From Glandiceps talaboti (Eukaryota; Hemichordata; Enteropneusta; Spengelidae), in NCBI RefSeq assembly GCF_964340395.1, contig NC_135563.1, forward strand, positions 6,285,922-6,349,921: 64,000 bases of DNA, given 5' to 3'. Of this stretch, positions 1-12,312 are shown in pieces; the stretch's first letter is position 1; every line of letters begins with the position of its first letter. The position numbers and the translations under genes were made by a program. The notes under the pieces were generated by a model. The model saw nothing but the letters and a program-made list of their open reading frames with translations. It did not search any database and had not been told where the DNA came from.

Positions 1-103
1 ATTTCTCAATTAATGGAATATCATTAACCTAAATATCTGACCAAATTCACATGAAGCCAACTCCTAGGCCACTCCGATCATTTGCCAAATGTTTATTGCA
101 CGA

Positions 104-261
104 AACCAAGTACAAACTGTTATCGTATATGGCGTTCGTGTATTCTCACGTGCTGCACTCTGTCTATTTATTGAATGCACTGCCATTGGAAATATGACAA
201 AAATCAACAACTAACGCCTTCAAAAAAATCGTAAAGACATATTTATTCTCCAGAGCATTCT
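104..261 (+). pseudogene. LINE (non-LTR) ORF2 C-terminal fragment
   Basis: The plus-strand translation gives a decayed stretch reading YGVRVFSRAA, then after a frame change LNALPLEI, then NAFKKIVKTYLFSRAF. This order matches the extreme C-terminus of many LINE reverse-transcriptase polyproteins, usually of the form YGxRxFSxxAPxLWNxLPxxIR followed by FKxxLKTYLF. It carries frameshifts and stops, so it is a dead remnant. The assignment rests on motif memory; the exact LINE clade cannot be named. Confidence 0.5.
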
Positions 262-1725
262 AACTGTACAGTGCCTGAACTTTACATCGTTAGTGGAAAC
301 TGGCATTTGATAAATTCACTGACTGACTGATTGATTGTCAATGATTTCTTTTTTTTAAATGATGTAAACGAAATAAAAAATAGTTATAGCAACGAGAAAG
401 TTGAATAGCACTTGCTTGTACCACAGTGAAAGGAATGAAAGATAAATTTTGAGAACAAAACAAAGACCTACATATACATGTACGCATTTCACGCACTTCT
501 TATAATAGTATTGTTAAGATTGTTACTATTATTATATAACTCTCGTTCCCAATTGGAAAGAAATTGTCGCCGTTTACTACGAACGACATATATTACAGCA
601 CGTCTCCTAATGGTCCGCTAAAGACACAAGTGGACTTAAATTTGCCATCATTATCACGTCCTCGATTGTTACCTTCATCATCTGTGTCATATATACTGCG
701 ATTTTGATTTGGAGTCGGAGTGATCATTTTCAATAGACCTGTTGCCTGTCCCAAGATACATTGCGCGTCTCTCCATATGTAATGCCATGTATATATTGTC
801 ACCTGACTATACCCTGGGTTTACCTGTAAAATCACTGTCTGTCATTGATTGTGTTTAGTCTTTGTTCTATAAAATCACTCATAATCAAAGACGTCAAAAT
901 GTCTTTCCTCATTCCCTGATCAAAATGTTATTTCAAACGTAATAAAGGCAAAACAAGACTAGATGCAATTAGTAATTGAACACGGTTAGACTGACAGATT
1001 GAACAATTGCAACGTAACACAACAAGCTATATCAGTGCCTAAACTCGTCACTCCAACACCTTACATTCTCAAGTGTTTTTTATTTTAAATGTATCTTATT
1101 CCAGTTTTGTTGAGAATGATTGCCATATGCCTTGTGAAAGTGAATTGATTTACAACATCCACGAGATTTTTTCCCTGCTTTATGCATGACAGAACCGATC
1201 TCAACCCTCTTTTGGAAACTAGTGTAATCACGTGTGTACAGATAATGTCCCCTTGGGCTGGTCTCGAGAGAAAAAATGAATGCTTTATTCGTTAAAATTG
1301 GCGCAATCTCGTATTCATATACAATGTCTGGCCCGTCCGCCATTGATACTCAGTCTTCTCGACATGTATATTCAGCTTATAAAACACACAATTTTCTTGG
1401 CGATCAGTACGTTATATATATTTTTGTATTATAAGAGCAGCATAATATTCAATGTTATAGTTTCTGTTTTGACCATCAATGATGTGAAGTGATTCAGCAA
1501 ACAGTGGGAAAAATCTGTTAAACAGTTCGCCAAATAGGCATTATATAATCTATCTAAATCGAAAACGCAATTACTTTCTTTTGTCATAGACCCTCAGATC
1601 TATTCCTTTTTTTTAATCAAATACCTTTAATTGCAGCAATACGTGCACTCTGCAGATTGTGTTGTCTTCCCTGACGCACTGTCACATATTAAATCCCGAC
1701 CGTCGAACATTTCACACATACCCTC

Positions 1726-2044
1726 GCCATATGGATGATGATTGGGTATTCATGCATGTTGGATTCATAATTTATAAAACAATTTTTTTCATGGCGTCCT
1801 ACTTAAAAAGTCTATGTTAAACAACACAGACCAAGTCTAAGAGCTATAAAATGTGTAAGAACGCTTGTTATACGTACAATAACAAACATTTGACACAATC
1901 ATTTAGAAGTCTTATTTTTTGAGTGACAAATACACACCTTAACTATGTTGTTTTCCATTAATTTTTCAAGAAGGACGCCAAGATAAAATTGCTTTGTTAA
2001 TTTAAAAAATAAAAAAATAAATACCAAATCCATCCATATGACTA
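1726..2044. mobile_element. Fold-back MITE, copy A (full length)
   Basis: The element begins GCCATATGGATGATGATTGG and ends CCATCCATATGACTAC, so its two ends are inverted complements. Internal segments (a stretch ending in ATTTATAAAACAAT on the left, and an A-rich complement on the right) also pair, so the whole element is close to a palindrome. The same design occurs at 19484-19741 and 59579-59913, with fragments at 9534-9730 and 5156-5208. It has no coding capacity, as expected for a non-autonomous DNA element. Confidence 0.75.
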
Positions 2045-2901
2045 CGTTTTAGACCAGGGAATATAAATAAGTTGTTCACCCTACACATAGTTATGATATT
2101 TCATTTATTTAGGTGAAGGGCAATACACCCTCATCTACATGTCAGTAGCATGGCTGCTAGACTACGACTCGCACACTGTTTCAAAAGTATTTTTGATATT
2201 TTCGGAACAATACATGTGACATTATATACAAATAAAATTTTGTGCCAATTCAAAGTTATATAATTTCTATATTCTGTAGTTTACCAAGAAAACTAACTTG
2301 TTGTATATCCAACATGCACTAAGGAAAGAGTAGAATGTATGGCGGGGGAGGGGGGGGGGCAGGCTCAAGAGAAGTCAGAGTGGGTCATCGAAACTCTGAT
2401 TGTCTGAGGTTGGCCGTTGAACAGCATCTTAATTTTGTTTGTCCTCAAGTAGATATTAACAAGATTAACGAAAGAACCCCCCCCCCCCATCTCACACTGG
2501 CAGCCCGCAAATAAGCCATCTTACGCAATATACATAATTATACTGATTGAGACGCGACGCATCATGTTTGTCAACACAAAAACAACCAACCAACCAACCA
2601 AACAAACAAACATACAAACAAAAACAATCAATCAATCAATCAAATCAATCAATCAATAAAAAAAACAGTTCACCGGGAAATACGTTTCGGACCGACACTG
2701 AAATTTAATGCAACCGGCAATTGAATGTTTTTGAACAATGTACATATGTAAAAGGTCACAAAAGACGGCCAAATTGCCAATATGTGTTTCTTAATTGTAA
2801 TATTAATATTAATAATATAATATAATATAATAAAATTTAATATAATACATATAATGTAATGTAATGTAATGTAATGTAATATAATATAATATAATGAGTG
2901 G

Positions 2902-2907
2902 TTTATT
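2902..2907 (-). promoter_or_regulatory. Candidate poly(A) signal of the 2927-4138 receptor
   Basis: On the minus strand AATAAA lies about 20 nt past the stop codon of the receptor. Position and sequence fit a polyadenylation signal. The surroundings are AT-rich, so a chance match is possible. Confidence 0.35.
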
Positions 2908-2926
2908 TACCCAAATGTATAAATGA

Positions 2927-4138
2927 TTAATATGGAGATGTTGACACACGGTCGGTGTCAGAGCTTTCATTAAAACTAGTTAGTCCATCACTGCAAATGT
3001 CTGGATACTTGGGTTTTGGTATAAATTCACTTTCATGGTTTCGTAATCTCTTTCCCTCGTTGAGTTGAGATGGATCCGGACATGATGCCGACAGCGATTT
3101 TTTGCCAATGACTTCTGCTTCGCTAATGTTTTGCATCTCGGTTTCTACGTATCCTCGCCCCTGTTCCGGATTAACTACGCCACACGTCTGGTTCGCACCA
3201 CTGCCTCTTCTCGAAGGGCTGGTTGTACGAACTGCGTTGCTCCTCGGCCGCGTGTACTTTCGAAAGGAATTAGACTTAAGCGTGTACACTACTGGGTTGA
3301 CCATGCTACCGAGGTACACCAAAGCAAAAGTTAAATTTGCATAATGACGGTTCACCTGCACTTGTGTGTGTTTGCTCAAAAAGTAATATATCGCCATAGG
3401 TAAATACGTAGTAAAAAAACACACAATTAGAATCAATGACACTCTCAATGTTGCGATGTCAGTTCTTTGCATAGTCGATGAGTCAGATGAGTTTGATTGC
3501 TGAAGCCACGGAACAATAGATCGTTGATGTTTCCTTGTTTTCCAGAAGATACATGCATAGGAAACGACAATGGCTGTCGAACATATGCAAATGATTAACA
3601 TTGCTACAAGTTCTAAGCATCGATTTGTGGAAGTTCTGCCGCTGAGTATGAAACACGATATGTAGGAGACTTCGCCCGTACTCACCTTAATCGCTGCTAC
3701 AGTAATGCAGACAGCGCAACTGGTGACTATGAATATAGCAATTATATACTTCATCGTTTCACGAGACAATTTGCCAACGATCGCACACGATCTTGCGATG
3801 CTTAATGTTGCTAGCGTGCACATGCTTCCCAAGCACGATGCATTCGTCAGGAAAGTCTGTAATTTGCAGACGGTGGCAACATTGTCCGAAAACTCCAATA
3901 CGCTATCTTTGATAACCATCGCTGTCAGGTATAAACGTAATGGGGATGCAATCACACACACGATGAAATCAATAATAGCAAGAGATACTAATTGGATGTT
4001 AGATGGTGTCCGCATCTTTCGATAGTTCGATACAATATAGCAAACCAAACCATTTCCGATGGAGCCGAAGATGAAAACGACACAGTACATAACACAACTC
4101 AAAACATTCGAAAGGAGTTCAAGCGTGGTAAGAGACAT
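2927..4138 (-). CDS. Rhodopsin-class GPCR, melatonin-receptor-like/orphan
   Basis: A complete intronless 403-residue seven-transmembrane receptor. TM1 is about residues 12-36 with the GN motif (N29). TM2 is about 48-70 with the SLAIID motif (D57). C91 at the top of TM3 probably pairs with a cysteine of loop 2 (C162 or C174). TM5 is about 175-199, TM6 about 232-254 with YLP at 245-247, and TM7 about 268-287 with NPVVY at 281-285. The usual DRY at the end of TM3 is replaced by ARS (115-117), TM4 lacks the conserved tryptophan, and TM6 lacks CWxP. The roughly 110-residue cytoplasmic tail is rich in Ser, Asn and charged residues. The first ATG fits just before TM1, giving a very short extracellular N-terminus. 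The ligand cannot be inferred; the fold and plasma-membrane location are secure. A related decayed copy lies at 14861-15200. Confidence 0.85.
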   Translation of the reverse strand: MSLTTLELLSNVLSCVMYCVVFIFGSIGNGLVCYIVSNYRKMRTPSNIQLVSLAIIDFIVCVIASPLRLYLTAMVIKDSVLEFSDNVATVCKLQTFLTNASCLGSMCTLATLSIARSCAIVGKLSRETMKYIIAIFIVTSCAVCITVAAIKVSTGEVSYISCFILSGRTSTNRCLELVAMLIICICSTAIVVSYACIFWKTRKHQRSIVPWLQQSNSSDSSTMQRTDIATLRVSLILIVCFFTTYLPMAIYYFLSKHTQVQVNRHYANLTFALVYLGSMVNPVVYTLKSNSFRKYTRPRSNAVRTTSPSRRGSGANQTCGVVNPEQGRGYVETEMQNISEAEVIGKKSLSASCPDPSQLNEGKRLRNHESEFIPKPKYPDICSDGLTSFNESSDTDRVSTSPY

Positions 4139-4239
4139 GATTTGTGACTTGCAGACGTTAACCTGGTGAGAGTCATATAATGAACTTTCAACCTATGTCA
4201 CGTGATAGTTAAAAACATTTATGTAAGGCCTAAGAAATA

Positions 4240-4540
4240 AAATTGTTTGGTTCCGGTTACCCGACTCCAAGTAGATGTTTACGCCGACCATTTACATATT
4301 TGAGAGAGAAAAAATAATCAAGTCGCGAAAATCGTGAAGTCTCGCAAGAAATAGTGGATGCAGAAACTGACATCAACTTACAAAGACACTATAAAACTGT
4401 TCTTCCAATCTGTAATGGCTGTACATCTGATGAGAAGAAACCAATAACACATGTCAACAGAGACCATACGGAAAACGACGGAAAACATAACTACTTGAAC
4501 TAGATACTAACGTACGATAAAATCATATATAAAAAATATA
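4240..4540 (+). repeat. Dispersed ~300-bp repeat, copy 1
   Basis: This segment matches the reverse complement of about 14565-14870 over most of its length. Shared blocks include TTCTTCCAATCTGTAATGGC followed by TGTACATCTGAT, and TCGCGAAAATCGTGAAGTCT. It lies just upstream of the 2927-4138 receptor and directly before a LINE fragment. It is non-coding, and its family cannot be named. Confidence 0.7.
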
Positions 4541-4547
4541 ATACAAT

Positions 4548-5395
4548 TTCACCCTTTAGATTATATGACAAACTGATATCGCTGGGACTTACTACTAGTA
4601 TATGGAAATGGGTGTTTTTGGTAATAATTTTTACGAGATCTCTAGTTCTTAATACTGGTGCACCTCAAGGTTGTAATTTGTCGCCAATGTTATACTCATT
4701 ATTTACCCATGACTGTGTTACTGTGTCTGATAATAATATTAAATTTGCTGATGACACCAACGTGGGCGGATTAATCAAAAGCGATGAAACATCATATCGT
4801 AATGGACTCTATCATAACATGGTGCTCTAACAACAACCTTGAACTGAATGTCAAAAAGACAGATTATTGTGGATTTCGAAGGAATCCATCTGATATTGTC
4901 ACTCTAGTCATCAACAACTCAGAGCTTGAAATAGTGCAGTATTTTAAGTTTCTTTGTGTTTTCATTTCAGCCGATCTGAAATGAAAAAATCAATAATGAC
5001 CATATTGTGAAGAAAACACAGCAAAGATTTTCTTAAGACGATTGAGAAGCTTCCGTGTCAGAAAGGGACTATTGGTTAAGTTCTACCGAGCGATGATGAA
5101 AAGTGTCCTGACACAGCTGTCAATCACCGTTTGGTGGGGCAATGCATAAACTTGTTTTGTAAATTAAAAAAAAAATGCAAAATCCTCATCCATATGGCTA
5201 CTTTTTAGACGCCACAGTCGATGACGTAAACGCCCTAGTCGACTCGTTAGCATTGCCAGTAGCATCATTGGGTGCCATCGTCCTTCTCTTTATGAGTTGT
5301 ACAACGTTCGAGTAAAGAAAAGAGCTCAGTCAATTGTAAAAGACGATTTCCATCCAGCACGTAATTTATTAAAACTTATGCGCTCAAGCAAATGA
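4548..5395 (+). pseudogene. LINE reverse-transcriptase fragment
   Basis: Translation runs from RLYDKLISLGL through LNTGAPQGCNLSPMLYSLFT to IKFADDTNVGGLI. These are reverse-transcriptase fingers and palm motifs, including the catalytic FADD box (YxDD equivalent) at about 4742-4756. A frameshift near 4800 moves the thumb region (WCSNNNLELNVKKTD, then FKFLCVFISADL) to another frame. FLRRLRSFRVRKGLLVKFYR follows at about 5025-5085, and a C-terminal piece (LYELYNVRVKKRAQSIVKDD) lies at about 5290-5350. The thumb is interrupted by a MITE end (5156-5208). This is the L2/Jockey/CR1-like style of non-LTR element common in aquatic animals. It is 5'-truncated and frameshifted, hence inactive. Confidence 0.85.
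5156..5208. mobile_element. Fold-back MITE fragment inside the LINE
   Basis: An A-rich stretch followed by AAAATCCTCATCCATATGGC matches one end of the fold-back MITE family. It splits the LINE remnant, so it was inserted after the LINE or travelled with it. Confidence 0.55.
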
Positions 5396-5948
5396 CATCT
5401 TCCCAACATACACACTTGCTCTAAAGTAAATAAAAATGAAGAGTAACTGCTATAAATACATATAGCAGATTGAGTGACAGGTTTGTTGAAAATTAAAAAT
5501 CGCATCGTCGTACCACTTCGACAAAATGTCCTGACGAGAAACAAGTATCTTTTTTGGCCAAAAACGTGTATAATTATAAAATGTATGTATGCCTAGTGCA
5601 TGTTCAACTTTTGTCTTGATCTTGCTACTGTAATGCACAACAACGATTGATATGAAAAAAAACCCCTTCATTTTGTTTTTGTTTTGTTGAGTTTTGATAA
5701 TATGTATGAATCTTACTATAAAATTCAATTCAATAATAGAAAACATGTCATTTAAAAACGTTTTTGTTCTGTTCTATCTAAAACCAATTAAAAGTTAATT
5801 AGCTACAAGGATTGGACCACAACAGCAGCAATATTGTATTCTTGTATAGACAGAACAAATTGATATAGGGGGTGAGATTTCATTACTACTATAACAATAT
5901 TATAATCTGAACATATACACAAAAACAAAAACACAAACACTCATTCTG
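5396..5948. other. Gene-free AT-rich spacer
   Basis: Overlapping minus-strand frames of 72 and 98 codons occur but show no domain, signal peptide or splice logic. Nothing recognisable is present. Confidence 0.6.
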
Positions 5949-6021
5949 TGTATGTATGTATGTATGTATGTATGTATGTATGTATGTATGTATGTATGCG
6001 TGCGTGCGTACGTATGTATGC

Positions 6022-6054
<33 letters not shown>

Positions 6055-6114
6055 TGTATGTATGTATGTGTGTGTGTATGTATGTATGTATGTATGTATG
6101 TATGTGTGTATGTA

Positions 6115-6158
<44 letters not shown>

Positions 6159-6165
6159 CGTGTTG
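5949..6165. repeat. Compound (TATG)n/(TG)n microsatellite
   Basis: About 215 bp of ATGT tetranucleotide repeats interrupted by short GTGC and GTAC variants, ending in (GT)n and GCGC. Long frames of MYVC or HTYI repeats on both strands are artefacts of the repeat. Confidence 0.95.
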
Positions 6166-6496
6166 TCTGCTCGGATGCAATATTCCATTTCGCACTTACC
6201 GACAGCGCCCCAGTCTGGATTGGCTAAATTGTGATACCACCCGTCGTTGGGTATGATTTCGAATCCAAAACTATCGTCCACACCACATACTAAAATATCA
6301 ACATTTAACAAATTTAGTCAAATGTTGAAAATAGTCTCTGTTATTGACAATTTTATCTTAAATTGACATATAACCTTTAAGGCGATTGCTAATCACAAAT
6401 ATCCTTGATGTGCTATGAAGGCTGAAATTTAATAATACCGATGGGATGGTTCCTCCTCTTGATGACTTACTTGATAGATACTTGGTGAGTAGCTAA

Positions 6497-6942
6497 GGGA
6501 TGATCGCAATTACAATGTCAGACAAACTCAATAAGCGAACTTCGTTCGTTTAAGGGTAGGGGGTCTGACGTAAATGCGATTGCTGAAGTTCATGTTCGCA
6601 CTTCTAACCAAATTTCGAAAACTTTCACGCCTTCAATGATAAACTCTTCTGTATTTACTAGTGAGAGATGTTGATAAGTTGATAAAAAGTTACTTCTAAA
6701 TGTGAGATACAGTGCTGGTTTCCGGTATTTTGTTTACCATCATTTCAGTAAACAGGCTCATAAGGTTGGAACGTCATATTTACCATCATTTTTCTTTTTA
6801 CATAACCGATCGTAGTCGTGTGACCGCTACAGTTGTGACGTCACACTTGTGAACGTTCGTTTAGGAGGAGGGGAGGGGTTTTTGTCCTAAACTAACGATG
6901 TTCGTTTATTGAGCTTGCTGTGCGACATTATGCGATCGTCCC
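6497..6942. mobile_element. Harbinger-like MITE with TAA target duplication
   Basis: The left end GGGATGATCGCAATTACAAT and the complement of the right end (GGGACGATCGCATAATGTCG) form imperfect terminal inverted repeats of about 60 bp. Both arms carry CTCAATAARCGAAC. The element is flanked by TAA on each side (6494-6496 and 6943-6945). A 3-bp TAA/TTA duplication and GGG-starting ends are typical of PIF/Harbinger MITEs. The interior (about 330 bp) is non-coding and includes a G-rich run. The class assignment is inference from ends and duplication length. Confidence 0.7.
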
Positions 6943-8923
<1,981 letters not shown>

Positions 8924-9533
8924 AGTGCTTGCTTCTTGATTGATGAAGGCCTACACAAACACATTGGCATGGCACATAGTCATGGCAGTCACCCGCCTCG
9001 TATTTATAGGCCTTAGAAAAGTTTTGCAAATGTATTCCTGAAATTTAATTTGATTCAAATCATGAGCACAAAATTTCGTCACCCCCCCCATCAGACCATT
9101 ATAATGTTCAACGCTCCCTTCACACCTCAATTATTTGGCCTTCACCATTTTCTCCTCGGCATTCCCCCGTAAATTCTACTCGTTCTATTACAAATTAATA
9201 CTGCATTAGTACTATTTACAAGCAATAAGCTTACAGTGTTGTGCAGTGTGTGCACTTAAAAGAAATATGTAGGCCAAGAACTCATGAGGTTTTAAGAGCC
9301 TTATCGTGCTTGCATTTCATTTTACAAAGCTTAGAGTGTAATATTAACCAGGAGATTAGTTAAAAGGTATAGGGTACAATGCTCCGGGGCGAGATTTTAA
9401 GATTTATCACTCGTGTATATTGATAAATAAAACATGGAGCTAAGCTGTGATGTACTTAGTTTCGTATGTCGAATTCTATGCAAAGTAACCCTCGTCCGTT
9501 TGAAGATCAAGCAACAAAAGATAATATGTTTGG
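8924..9533. other. Gene-free spacer
   Basis: AT-rich sequence with no open frame of note and no recognised repeat. Confidence 0.5.
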
Positions 9534-9730
9534 CGATGCGGATAACAAATTGGGTATCTATTTTGGATTTTTTACTTCATAGAACAGCTCTACTGTGTTT
9601 TTATACATGAAAATAACAATGTAAAACAATATATATTGACTCTAAAGATATGTTTGTAACTCTAAAATGTTTGCTATTGTACGTACAATAACACACTCTT
9701 CAGCTTTTTGTAATTTATTGATTTTGGTCG
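9534..9730. mobile_element. Fold-back MITE, diverged partial copy
   Basis: Begins GGATAACAAATTGGGTATCTATTTTGG and continues to TTTTTGTAATTTATTG, matching the left arm and centre of the copies at 19484 and 59579. The right arm is missing. Confidence 0.5.
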
Positions 9731-11062
9731 AAAAGGGTTGGCGAAATACAATACAATAGGGGACATGCAATCCAGTCTGAGCATGCTCAGATACAAAGGA
9801 CTATGGGATTATCTGTGGTTATCATTATACGTAATCTAGAGCTACTGATAAAATAAACCTCCCACAATGGTCAGGGTAACTATGAATTGAATATCTGTGG
9901 TTACAAAAAATGTATCAACATTGTTTACAATACTAATTGATTAGTATTTATTATTACATTTCCCATGATGCAACATTCAACATGGCGGGTTTGCGAGTTG
10001 CCTATTGGGCACAACGTTCCTCAATGGAGCGTGTGTAATAAAATTTGTGTTTTATGTTAAAGTTTCTAAGCATTTGGGTTTTTTTTAATAGTAAACCTTT
10101 TCAATGGCATATGTATATTTCCTACAACGATGGTTTGCAATTACCAGGTTTTTTTTGCGATTTTCGTTGGAACCATCGTATTAAGTGAGTTTTCATCTTT
10201 CCCATTTTCATTTATCGTGTGCTATCATACGAATATCACCAATTAGGAGCAGTCATATGGTGTACACCCTAAATGGAAAGTAAATCTGAAAGATCGTTCG
10301 TTTTTCTTTACTGTTTCACAACAAGTTGCATATCACATTTCGTCGTTTTAAGTCAACTTATTGACAGCTCCAAGGAGGGATAAATTATAGACGTAAATGC
10401 TAAGCCGTTTATCCTCTGTGTAAATGATGAACACACATATTTATCACCAAACAAAAAATTGACTGGAACGCGAGGCTTTGTATATTACGTTTTCGTTGAA
10501 AATGTTAGTTACATGATTACTGGGCAGAGTATTATTAGTTAGTGACGTGAGTCACTCAGTTCTCAGACTGATAGCATAAGAGATAAGTTGCCATAGTTAC
10601 AGGTCATTTGCACCACAATTCATAAATATGGGAACTAAGATTTATCGAAATATTTGGAAGCACAATGTGAACAGTGCTCGAGTAAATCATAGAAATTCAA
10701 GGGAAAATTTTGCATACCAAAAATAGTGATTATTTTTGTACATTTGTCAGATGAATATCCGCTTTGTCACTTTCTTTAATTTAGCTACTTTAACAGAAAT
10801 ATGATAGCAGGGTAAATATTCACATGCTGTAGTGGGGGGGGGGGAGAATACATGACTTGTGGAACGGGTGAAGCTAATATACACCTTTTCTAGTCGGTGT
10901 GGAAGATGACCACCAGTCATTCCCTTAGTTACAATAGAACTCAAGTTTAAAGAATAGATACGTTAACGAAGAAATAAACTCCTTATATTTTTGCTGTTAC
11001 TTTGCTCTAGAAAACCCCATCTATTCTCAGTTAACTACTAAATAAAGTATGGGGTCACGGTA
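9731..11062. other. Gene-free spacer
   Basis: No gene or clear repeat is seen. There is a short poly-G run near 10834-10844. Confidence 0.5.
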
Positions 11063-11316
11063 CGAATTTTTGAAATAGAGATCAAAATGATATCAAAATT
11101 GAGTCATTTTAGAATCCAACATGGCCGCCGACTACAGTGTTAACACCACGGAAAATAAGAGATTGAGATTTCCTTGAAAACGAGAAGCTGAACCTTCACA
11201 TTTCTTTTATTATTTCGACCAGGAACAAACTTTCGGGTGGCATAGTTTGGAGAGATTTGGAGAACTTTGATTTTCTGGGAAATTCGTCCCCAAGGCACTA
11301 TATACCTTTAAAATAA
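11063..11316 (+). repeat. ATGGCCGCCGA dispersed repeat, copy 1
   Basis: The segment is organised as AATCCAACATGGCCGCCGAC, then AATAAGAGATTGAGAT, then a stretch with TTGGAGAGATTTGGAGAA and a final GTCCCCAAGGCACTATA. The same order appears at 30310-30560 (plus) and as reverse complements at 26195-26470 and 60170-60450. It is an old non-coding interspersed element. Confidence 0.65.
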
Positions 11317-11923
11317 CGCACCTCAGAAATGTCTTTGTTTTGAAATATTAGAAAGGCTGGTCGTACCTTTCAATACAGTATAATCTCTACATATTGAGTA
11401 AACATGTCATAAACCCTGAAACAAAACGTCGCCTGGCTCGACAACAAATCTCATTAACATTGCAACAGTCTGGCTAGACAAAATATCTCTTTACTGTTGA
11501 AAATCGTCTTGTTTGGCTCCACAAAAATCTAAAAATTCACATGTTATCGTCTGGAACATCAAGAACTGAGTTTCAATTGTGACATTTTAATCAATTGACT
11601 GTCTCAAAATATCAAAGAGCGCGCCAACCTTTTCGTTGTAGTTGCTGGATCTAACACTTTCTTGTTTACCAAGGAACCGCAGCAGAGCAATATGGCGAAA
11701 GCATCAATTTCAATGAACGATTTTCATGGGTGCCTTCTTGGGAGCAAGGGCAAGACATTTATGGTCCTGACGGTAAATACACTAATGTTTTCTGGTGAAC
11801 CTACTTTCAATATTATAGCTAAAATGGGGTTGGCTTGGAGTTTCGCATTGCGTGTTTGACACAAAGATAGACATATTTCAACTCAAGACTAACATAAGTC
11901 ATAACACGGACACAATAAACATA
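11317..11923. other. Spacer with CGTCTGGCTCGACA-type diverged units
   Basis: Between about 11420 and 11560 there are three degenerate ~60-bp units around CGTC-CTGGCTCGACA-AAAATCT, also found near 31215-31340 and 31755-31850. They look like an ageing tandem repeat. A 65-codon frame at 11662-11859 has no recognised similarity. Confidence 0.4.
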
Positions 11924-12312
11924 GTCTAGCTCCTATACAGTATCGTTACCATTAAACGTCCACTTTACAGTATAGTCAAAGTCGTCACTGCACTCTAGAA
12001 ATCTTGAGATGCATGAGATGCATTTTACAATTCAGCCACAGCCACCCACACAGTCATTAACATCATGTTTTTGTTAATTAATCACAAAATTCTAACCAAT
12101 AACACAGTCCCTCATAAAGTTGGTGTTTATTGAAACAGTTATGTAATGTCCAAATATGGTATATTTGTCAGCTCAGGATGTCCAAATATGGTATATTTGT
12201 CAGCTCAGGATGCTGCTTATACACTGTTTATGTCACTATAGTAGCTGGGGTTCACTGATTGGATGAACAACATTTTGTGTTGATTGAGAGACTTTGATCA
12301 GACTGTGAAAGA
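11924..12312 (+). repeat. Dispersed ~380-bp repeat, copy 1
   Basis: Matches 63026-63377 across its length in the same orientation. Shared blocks include CCTATACAGTATCGTTAC, CAGCCACCCACACAGTCATT, CACAAAATTCTAACCA and AGCTGGGGTTCA. This copy carries an extra 32-bp tandem duplication at 12147-12210. Confidence 0.85.
12147..12210 (+). repeat. Perfect 32-bp tandem duplication
   Basis: A unit starting TGTCCAAATATGGTATATTT is present twice, head to tail. The homologous repeat at 63 kb has one diverged copy, so the duplication is specific to this locus. Confidence 0.9.

Larger units (their letters stand above)
1..2926. other. Gene-free region with transposon debris
   Basis: No credible gene is seen here. 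The stretch holds a LINE C-terminal scrap near the left edge, one full fold-back MITE (listed separately), G-runs and C-runs near 2343-2358 and 2478-2489, AAAC/AATC-type simple repeats at about 2580-2660, and TAATA/TAATG-type simple repeats at about 2800-2895. The remaining sequence is AT-rich and stop-rich in all frames. Confidence 0.7.

Noticed and set aside
5889-6311. Long frames of HTYI/MYVC repeats at 6.0, 24.6, 41.5 and 61.9 kb
   Set aside because: They are translations of ATGT/ACAT microsatellites in all frames, with no unique coding sequence.
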